DNA from: an uncultured Eubacteriales bacterium
Lineage (GTDB): Bacteria; Bacillota_A; Clostridia; Christensenellales; Aristaeellaceae
Length of the DNA: 5,924 bases
Direction of reading: 5' to 3'
Assembly (NCBI GenBank): GCA_944333375.1
Contig: CALVKX010000130.1
Location: 1-5,924, forward strand
The translations under genes were made by a program, and so were the position numbers. The notes under the pieces are model-generated. The model was not told the origin of the DNA. It saw nothing but the letters and a program-made list of their open reading frames with translations, and did no database searches. Numbering within the stretch: the stretch's first letter is position 1; the number at the start of each line of letters is the position of its first letter. Shown piece after piece: positions 1-5,924 of the stretch.

Positions 1-1
1 G

Positions 2-28
2 GCCGTTCTGAGCATGCGCAAGGCGTAA
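2..28 (+). CDS. possible 3' tail of an upstream gene (partial)
   Basis: One forward frame is open from the window edge and ends at TAA (26-28), giving the tail AVLSMRKA. A second frame is also open and ends at TGA (34-36). The strong terminator starting at 38 implies that a forward gene ends just here, so one of these two frames is probably real. The TAA frame is a guess, and nothing can be said about function. Confidence 0.25.
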   Translation, partial: AVLSMRKA

Positions 29-37
29 GCGATTGAC

Positions 38-65
38 GGGGGCGGAATGAAACCGCCCCCTTTTT
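38..65 (+). terminator. Rho-independent terminator of the upstream gene
   Basis: A perfect 8-bp stem, GGGGGCGG (38-45) with CCGCCCCC (53-60), encloses a 7-nt AATGAAA loop and is followed at once by five T residues (61-65). The opposite strand has no T-tract after the stem, so it works in the forward direction only. It insulates the gene starting at 96 from the gene to the left. Confidence 0.85.
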
Positions 66-95
66 CCCCCACCGACCCATACAGGAGCGAATCAG

Positions 96-960
96 ATGTT
101 TCTTTGCGATCAATGGCGCGATTATGAGGTGCTGGACACCGGCGACGGCGAAAAGCTGGAGCGCTGGGGCGACATCGTGCTGCGCCGTCCGGACCCTCAG
201 GTGATCTGGCCCAAGGCCGACCCCGCCCTGTGGGACGCGGCGCAGGCCACCTACGTGCGCAGCGACACCGGCGGCGGGCACTGGGAGTTCCGCGAAAAGC
301 TGCCGGAGCGCTGGGTCATCGGCCTGAGCGGCCTCAAATTCTACGTAAAGCCCACCGGCTTCAAGCACACGGGGCTGTTCCCGGAGCAGGCGGCCAACTG
401 GGCCTTCATGCAGGAGCGCATCCGCTGCGCGGGCGCATGGGGCTATCCGCCGCGCGTGCTCAACCTCTTCGCCTACACGGGCGGGGCCACGCTGGCCTGC
501 GCCGCCGCCGGCGCGCATGTCACCCACGTGGACGCGGCCAAGGGCATGGTGCTCTGGGCGCGCGAAAACCGCGATTTGAGCGGCATCCCCGAGGAGCGCA
601 CGCGCCTGATTATCGAGGACGCGAAGGCGTTTGTCAGGCGCGAACTTCGCCGCGGCAACCGCTATGACGGCATCCTCATGGACCCGCCCAGCTACGGGCG
701 CGGCCCCGGCGGCGAGGTGTGGAAGCTGGAAAACGAGCTTTACCCGCTGGTGGACCTGTGCGCGCAGGCGCTGTCGGACACGCCGCTGTTTTTCCTGATT
801 AACGGCTACACCACGGGCTTTTCGGCCTCGGTGCTGGGCAACATCGCCCGCCGCTGCCTCGTGGGCCGCTTTGGCGGCAAGGTGGAGGCGGACGAGCTGT
901 GCCTGACCGTGACGACAGGCGGCGTGCTGCCCTGCGGCACGAGCGCGCGGTGGCTGCCCG

Positions 961-968
<8 letters not shown>
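96..968 (+). CDS. class I SAM-dependent methyltransferase, RlmI/RlmK-like (COG1092 type)
   Basis: This 290-residue protein is predicted to transfer a methyl group from S-adenosylmethionine, most likely to a base in 23S rRNA, since its nearest well-known relatives are RlmI (m5C) and the RlmK half of RlmKL (m7G). Residues 121-133 (VLNLFAYTGGATL) form the SAM-binding glycine loop. D146 is the acidic ribose-binding position, D175 (IIEDAKAF) the adenine-side acid, and DPPSY at 196-200 is motif IV. A GLFPEQ segment at 93-98 corresponds to the GFYLDQR-type motif of RlmI. The N-terminal 80 residues begin YEVLDTGDGEKLERWG and do not look like the PUA domain of E. coli RlmI, which is about 100 residues longer. 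The ATG is preceded by AGGAG (83-87) with 8-nt spacing. Its stop overlaps the next start by 8 bases. The family is secure; the exact substrate is not visible. Confidence 0.88.
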
Positions 969-2796
<1,828 letters not shown>

Positions 2797-2798
<2 letters not shown>

Positions 2799-2803
2799 GA
2801 GGG
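2797..2803 (+). promoter_or_regulatory. ribosome binding site overlapping the tgt stop codon
   Basis: AGGAGGG begins on the second base of the tgt TAG stop (2796-2798) and ends 4 nt before the ATG at 2808. The strong match, despite slightly short spacing, supports the NUDIX start and suggests terminating tgt ribosomes can re-initiate here. Confidence 0.75.
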
Positions 2804-2807
2804 CGTC

Positions 2808-3191
<384 letters not shown>

Positions 3192-3208
3192 GGGCCCCGG
3201 TTTTCTCA

Positions 3209-3237
3209 TTGACACGGGGCGCGGCAAGTGCTATACT
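3209..3237 (+). promoter_or_regulatory. strong sigma-A promoter of nagB
   Basis: A perfect TTGACA -35 box (3209-3214) and TATACT -10 box (3232-3237) are separated by exactly 17 bp, with an extended -10 TG at 3229-3230. Transcription should start near 3244, giving a leader of about 78 nt. The match is good enough to expect high basal activity unless a repressor acts downstream. Confidence 0.92.
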
Positions 3238-3308
3238 CACAGCGTAAGATGTATCTCGCGAAAAGCGTTATGCATCAAGTCGTTTATAGTATACATATCA
3301 TCGTCCAG

Positions 3309-3314
3309 AGGAGG
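3309..3314 (+). promoter_or_regulatory. ribosome binding site fixing the nagB start
   Basis: A full AGGAGG sits 7 nt before ATG 3322. The reading frame is open further upstream (an ATG at 3136), but that start would lie inside the NUDIX gene and before the promoter, so 3322 is the real start. Confidence 0.9.
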
Positions 3315-3321
3315 CCGTTCC

Positions 3322-4047
3322 ATGCAGATTCATCTCTACGACTCCGCCGCCCAGGTCGGCCAGGCCGCCGCGACGCTGATCGCCGCGCAGATCATCGCCA
3401 AGCCCGACTCCGTGCTGGGCCTTGCCACCGGCTCCACCCCCATCCCCACCTATCAGGAGCTGATCCGTCTGTGCAAGGGCGGCGTGCTGGACTTCTCCCG
3501 CGTGCGCTCCTTCAACCTCGACGAATACTGCAACCTGCCCGTGGACCACGAGCAGAGCTACCACAGCTTCATGCGCCAGCAGCTCTTTGACCACATCAAC
3601 ATCGACCCCGCCAACACCCGCGTGCCCGACGGCAACGCCCGCGACCAGGCCAAGGAGTGCGCCAGCTACGACACCGCCATCAACCAGGCCGGCGGCATCG
3701 ACATCCAGGTGCTGGGCATCGGCCGCAACGGCCACATCGGCTTTAACGAGCCCGCCGATACCTTCGTCTACGGCTGCCACATCGTCAACCTCACCCAGAG
3801 CACCATCGAGGCCAACCGCCGCTTCTTTGAAAGCGAAAACGACGTGCCGCGCCAGGCCATCAGCCTGGGCATCGGCAGCATCATGAACGCCCGCCGCATC
3901 CTGCTTCTGGCCACCGGCGCCGACAAGGCCGAGGCCATCCGCGCCGCCGTCTACGGCGACATCAACCCCAGGACGCAGGCCAGCATCCTGCGCACCCATC
4001 CCAACGTGATCTTCCTGCTGGACAAGGCGGCCGCCGGGCTGCTCTAA
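3322..4047 (+). CDS. nagB: glucosamine-6-phosphate deaminase
   Basis: NagB converts glucosamine-6-phosphate to fructose-6-phosphate and ammonia, the last step that brings N-acetylglucosamine and glucosamine into glycolysis. The 241-residue protein shows the phosphate-binding loop LGLATGSTP (32-40), the FNLDEY motif (64-69) with catalytic D67 (E. coli D72), and GRNGHIGFNEP (134-144) with H138 (E. coli H143) and E143 (E148). N136 stands where E. coli has D141, which I recall as normal in Firmicutes enzymes. It is about 25 residues shorter than the allosteric 266-residue E. coli enzyme, like the short Bacillus and Streptococcus forms, so GlcNAc-6-phosphate activation is not expected. It stands alone between its own promoter and a strong terminator, with no nagA, PTS or regulator gene adjacent. 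The start is set by AGGAGG at 3309-3314. The frame is intact, and the last residues (FLLDKAAAGLL) look like a normal family end. Confidence 0.96.
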   Translation: MQIHLYDSAAQVGQAAATLIAAQIIAKPDSVLGLATGSTPIPTYQELIRLCKGGVLDFSRVRSFNLDEYCNLPVDHEQSYHSFMRQQLFDHINIDPANTRVPDGNARDQAKECASYDTAINQAGGIDIQVLGIGRNGHIGFNEPADTFVYGCHIVNLTQSTIEANRRFFESENDVPRQAISLGIGSIMNARRILLLATGADKAEAIRAAVYGDINPRTQASILRTHPNVIFLLDKAAAGLL

Positions 4048-4061
4048 AGTGTCGCACATCC

Positions 4062-4100
4062 GGGCCGGAGGGCGGGCAACCCGCTCCCCGGCCCCTTTTT
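4062..4100 (+). terminator. strong Rho-independent terminator of nagB
   Basis: An outer 7-bp stem (GGGCCGG 4062-4068 with CCGGCCC 4088-4094), one A-C mismatch and an inner 7-bp stem (4070-4076 with 4080-4086, one G-U pair) close a CAA loop. One C and five T residues follow (4096-4100). It begins 15 bases after the nagB stop and makes nagB a one-gene transcript. Confidence 0.92.
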
Positions 4101-4105
4101 GCGGT

Positions 4106-4134
4106 TTGTCTTTCCCCACGGCATATGCTATACT
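4106..4134 (+). promoter_or_regulatory. extended -10 promoter of the response regulator operon
   Basis: TATACT (4129-4134) is preceded by TG at 4126-4127, and TTGTCT (4106-4111, 4 of 6 matches to TTGACA) lies 17 bp upstream. Transcription should begin near 4141, giving a leader of about 34 nt. The weaker -35 box suggests lower basal activity than nagB, with room for an activator. Confidence 0.8.
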
Positions 4135-4144
4135 GATGGCATCA
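4134..4144. repeat. 11-bp palindrome at the transcription start
   Basis: TGATG and CATCA are perfect 5-bp arms around a single G. The element overlaps the last base of the -10 box and the predicted +1. A tandem CATACC-G-CATACC (4143-4155) follows immediately. The position suits an operator, but the arms are short and chance is not excluded. Confidence 0.3.
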
Positions 4145-4160
4145 TACCGCATACCAGAGA

Positions 4161-4168
4161 GGGAGGGG
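4161..4168 (+). promoter_or_regulatory. ribosome binding site fixing the response regulator start
   Basis: GGGAGGGG lies 6 nt before ATG 4175. The same frame is open back to 4049, but that stretch contains the nagB terminator and this gene's promoter. From M1 at 4175 the receiver domain begins at once (MLKVVIADDE). Confidence 0.85.
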
Positions 4169-4174
4169 CGCGCC

Positions 4175-5746
4175 ATGCTCAAGGTTGTGATCGCCGACGA
4201 CGAGGCCCGCATCTTAAGCCTCATTCGCCTGCTGCCGGACTGGGACGCACTGGGCATGGAGGTCGCCGGCGCGGCGTCCAACGGCCTGGAGGCGCTGGAG
4301 ATGGTGGAGCGCGAGAAGCCGGACATCCTCATCACCGACATCCGCATGCCGGGCTGCCAGGGGCTGGAATTGATCGAGCGCGCCCGGCGGGCCGTGCCGG
4401 GCCTTGAAATCATCATCATCAGCGGCTACGCGCACTTTGAATACGCGCAGACCGCCATCAAGCTGGGCGTGGGCGACTATCTGCTCAAGCCCATCAAAAA
4501 GGACGAGCTGACCTCGACGCTGGACAAGCTGGCCCGGCGCTGCCGCGCCAAGCATCCGAGCCGTCCGGGCGCGGAGGCGCAGGAGCGCGGGCGCGCCCAA
4601 GCCGCGCTGTGGGAAAAGCTGGTGCGCGAGGCGGCGTCGGGCCGCGCCTTTCCCCCGGAGCCGGAGGAACTGCGGCGGGTCTACGGCTTCGGGCTCGCGG
4701 GCGGGGCGTTTTGCGCGTTCGTGCTCAAGCTGGACTTTCAAAACCTGGGGCGGGAGCCGCTGGAGATCATCCACGGCAAGGCGCGCGAGCTGCTCTCCCC
4801 GCTTCTGTCCCTGCCCGGGACGCAGCTTGCCTGCGCGCACGACGAGGACCGCGTCACCGGGGTCCTCTGCGCCTTTCCCGACGCGCAGGAGGGCGCGCGG
4901 CGGGCGCTGCGGCAGGCGCTCAATCAGCTCGAGGCGCAAAGGGGGCTGCTGGGGCCGGTGACGTTTTCCCTGTCGCTCAGCGCCGTGCAGGCCTCCCCCG
5001 CGCAGATCCCGGCGCTGGTCAGGGAGGCGTCGCTGCTCATCGACGAAAGGCTTCTGGAGGGCACGGGGCGGCTTCTGGAGGGCGAGATCACGCCCTCGGG
5101 CCTGCGCGACGCCCGGCTTCTGGAGCGCTACGGGCACGAGCTGGAAAAGGCGCTGTCCACGCTGGACACCGAGCAGGCGGTGGCCTGCACCAACGCGCTT
5201 GCACGGGAGGCCATGGGCTTTCCCGGCGTGCGGGGGCATGAGCTGACGGAGCTGGTGCGCTCGGCAGGCAGCTTGTTTTCCCTCCGTCTAGGGCTGGAAG
5301 GCGAGGACGAGGCCGCCTTCGTGCGCCAGGCAGGCCTGTCCAGCCGGGCGGATGAGCTGTTTGAATGTCTGATTCAGTTTGAGAAACAGCACATGGAGGC
5401 CGAGGACATCCGAAGGCGCAGCGAGGCGCTGCGGCCCATCCGCATCGCCCGGCAGTACGTGCAGGAGCATTACAGCGAGTCCATCACCCTGGAGGACGTA
5501 TGCGCGGCCACGGGTTTCAGCGTGAGCTATTTCAGCGCGCTGTTTAAAAAAGAAAGCGGTGAGGGCTTTTCCAAGTACCTCACGGGCGTTCGCATGGAGC
5601 GGGCCAAGGAACTTTTGCAGGAAAGCAGCCTGCCGGTGTCCGAGGTCTGCGAAAAGGTGGGCTACAGCGACCTCAAGCACTTTACGCAGACCTTTAAAAA
5701 GTACACCAGCCTCAGCCCCGCCCAGTACCGCAAGCTCTACGGCTAA
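4175..5746 (+). CDS. YesN-type response regulator, receiver plus AraC-family DNA-binding domain
   Basis: This 523-residue cytoplasmic regulator would be phosphorylated by a sensor kinase and then control nearby promoters, in this family often those for sugar or oligosaccharide uptake. The receiver domain spans about 1-120, with D8/D9, phospho-acceptor D55 in ITDIRMPG, S83 and K105 in LLKPI. Residues about 176-306 fit the degenerate GGDEF-like middle domain of YesN/CdaR proteins, ending in the usual G-x-G-x-LLEGEI pattern. An alpha-helical stretch (about 390-430) leads to the AraC domain at about 421-521. Its first helix-turn-helix is around ITLEDVCAATGFSVSYFSALF (437-457, quoted as the motif core) and its second around VSEVCEKVGYSDLKHFTQTF (488-507), with the family-typical SPAQYR end. 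An in-frame heptad duplication lies at 292-305. A membrane protein gene follows 12 bases downstream, the usual arrangement for a two-component pair. The target genes are not in this window unless it regulates itself. Confidence 0.95.
   Translation: MLKVVIADDEARILSLIRLLPDWDALGMEVAGAASNGLEALEMVEREKPDILITDIRMPGCQGLELIERARRAVPGLEIIIISGYAHFEYAQTAIKLGVGDYLLKPIKKDELTSTLDKLARRCRAKHPSRPGAEAQERGRAQAALWEKLVREAASGRAFPPEPEELRRVYGFGLAGGAFCAFVLKLDFQNLGREPLEIIHGKARELLSPLLSLPGTQLACAHDEDRVTGVLCAFPDAQEGARRALRQALNQLEAQRGLLGPVTFSLSLSAVQASPAQIPALVREASLLIDERLLEGTGRLLEGEITPSGLRDARLLERYGHELEKALSTLDTEQAVACTNALAREAMGFPGVRGHELTELVRSAGSLFSLRLGLEGEDEAAFVRQAGLSSRADELFECLIQFEKQHMEAEDIRRRSEALRPIRIARQYVQEHYSESITLEDVCAATGFSVSYFSALFKKESGEGFSKYLTGVRMERAKELLQESSLPVSEVCEKVGYSDLKHFTQTFKKYTSLSPAQYRKLYG
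5048..5089 (+). repeat. 21-bp in-frame tandem repeat within the response regulator
   Basis: Two adjacent 21-base units encode RLLEGTG (5048-5068) and RLLEGEI (5069-5089). Fourteen bases are identical at 21-base spacing (5049-5062 and 5070-5083). A third partial copy, CGGCTTCTGGAG, occurs at 5114-5125 and encodes RLLE again. The frame is kept, so the protein is not disrupted. Confidence 0.7.
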
Positions 5747-5751
5747 GGAGG
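5745..5751 (+). promoter_or_regulatory. ribosome binding site of the downstream membrane protein
   Basis: AAGGAGG overlaps the TAA stop of the response regulator (5744-5746) and is spaced 7 nt from ATG 5759. The arrangement indicates a shared transcript and probable coupled translation. Confidence 0.85.
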
Positions 5752-5758
5752 CGAAGGC

Positions 5759-5924
5759 ATGAAAAACCGCTGGCGCATGCTCTCCTTCCGCGCGGGGCTT
5801 CTTAGCGCGCTCGCCGTGGGGCTTTTGGGAATCGCCGCCGCGTTTTTGCTGGGGCGCGACCCATTGGCCGCGCTCGTGCTTTTTGCGTGCGCGGCGGGTA
5901 TCGGTCTGGCGGGGTGGCTGTGCA
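5759..5924 (+). CDS. N-terminal part of a membrane protein, possibly the partner sensor kinase (partial)
   Basis: Only 55 codons lie inside the window and the gene runs off the right edge. The start is a short basic segment (MKNRWR), which favours a cytoplasmic N-terminus. Two hydrophobic stretches follow at about 12-31 and 36-54, separated only by LGRDP, so they probably form a helical hairpin. There is no signal-peptidase site after the first stretch. The 12-base gap to the response regulator and the strong ribosome site place it in the same operon, which makes a membrane-bound sensor histidine kinase the natural guess. The classic YesM layout has a large extracellular domain between two helices, whereas here the helices are adjacent. 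A multi-helix sensor or an unrelated transporter or membrane protein is therefore equally open. No kinase motif is visible. The gene is real; its function is unassigned. Confidence 0.75.
   Translation, partial: MKNRWRMLSFRAGLLSALAVGLLGIAAAFLLGRDPLAALVLFACAAGIGLAGWLC

Noticed and set aside
66..95. Dedicated promoter for the methyltransferase operon between the terminator and ATG 96
   Set aside because: Only 30 bases are available and no -35/-10 pair is visible (a CATACA at 78-83 has no partner). Transcription probably comes from read-through or from upstream of the window.
3285..3295. Second promoter (TATAGT or TATACA) just before nagB
   Set aside because: No acceptable -35 hexamer lies 16-18 bp upstream, and a near-perfect promoter already exists at 3209-3237.
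3244..3321. Riboswitch or ribozyme in the nagB leader
   Set aside because: It is only about 78 nt, AT-rich, with no long stems and no terminator-like switch. It is too short and unstructured to support a known class.
4049..4174. Response regulator start at 4049
   Set aside because: The stretch contains the nagB terminator and the regulator's promoter; the receiver domain begins right at ATG 4175.
3298..4419. 373-codon minus-strand open frame opposite nagB and the regulator's promoter
   Set aside because: It is a low-complexity Gly/Ala/Val/Asp sequence that runs through a strong terminator and a promoter. It is a shadow frame.
4214..5239. 341-codon minus-strand open frame opposite the response regulator
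   Set aside because: The composition is Arg/Leu/Gln/Pro-rich with no recognisable motif, and the forward frame is unambiguous.

Overview
The window is a GC-rich, tightly packed piece of bacterial chromosome in which every gene reads left to right. The likely host is a high-GC member of the Clostridia/Firmicutes. This is inferred from strong AGGAGG-type ribosome sites, consensus TTGACA/TATACT promoters with extended -10 elements, a short NagB, a Tgt very like the Bacillus protein, and a YesN-type response regulator. No taxonomic marker gene is present, so the assignment is an inference.

Region 1 (1-3204) starts with the last codons of an upstream gene and a strong terminator. A compact four-gene run follows: an RlmI-like class I methyltransferase lacking the PUA domain, an RluA-family pseudouridine synthase lacking an S4 domain, tRNA-guanine transglycosylase (tgt), and a MutT/NudG-like NUDIX hydrolase. 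The junctions are an 8-base overlap, a GTGA overlap and a 9-base gap, so the genes are probably co-transcribed and partly translationally coupled. Three of the four act on RNA nucleosides and the fourth probably on damaged nucleotides. A weaker terminator candidate overlaps the end of the NUDIX gene.

Region 2 (3209-4100) is a single-gene unit for glucosamine-6-phosphate deaminase (nagB). It has a near-perfect sigma-A promoter, an AT-rich leader of about 78 nt, and a very strong terminator. It would feed amino-sugar carbon into glycolysis as fructose-6-phosphate.

Region 3 (4106-5924) has its own extended -10 promoter. It encodes a YesN-type response regulator (receiver, degenerate GGDEF-like middle, AraC-type DNA-binding end). 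Twelve bases later a membrane protein begins, of which only the first 55 residues are in the window. It may be the partner sensor, but no kinase motif is visible.

I see no RNA gene, mobile element, CRISPR array or riboswitch, and no gene-free stretch over 300 bases. I found no convincing undescribed system. The items most worth a second look are the domain-poor RNA-modification operon, the unidentified membrane protein beside the regulator, and the small operator-like elements at the two promoters.
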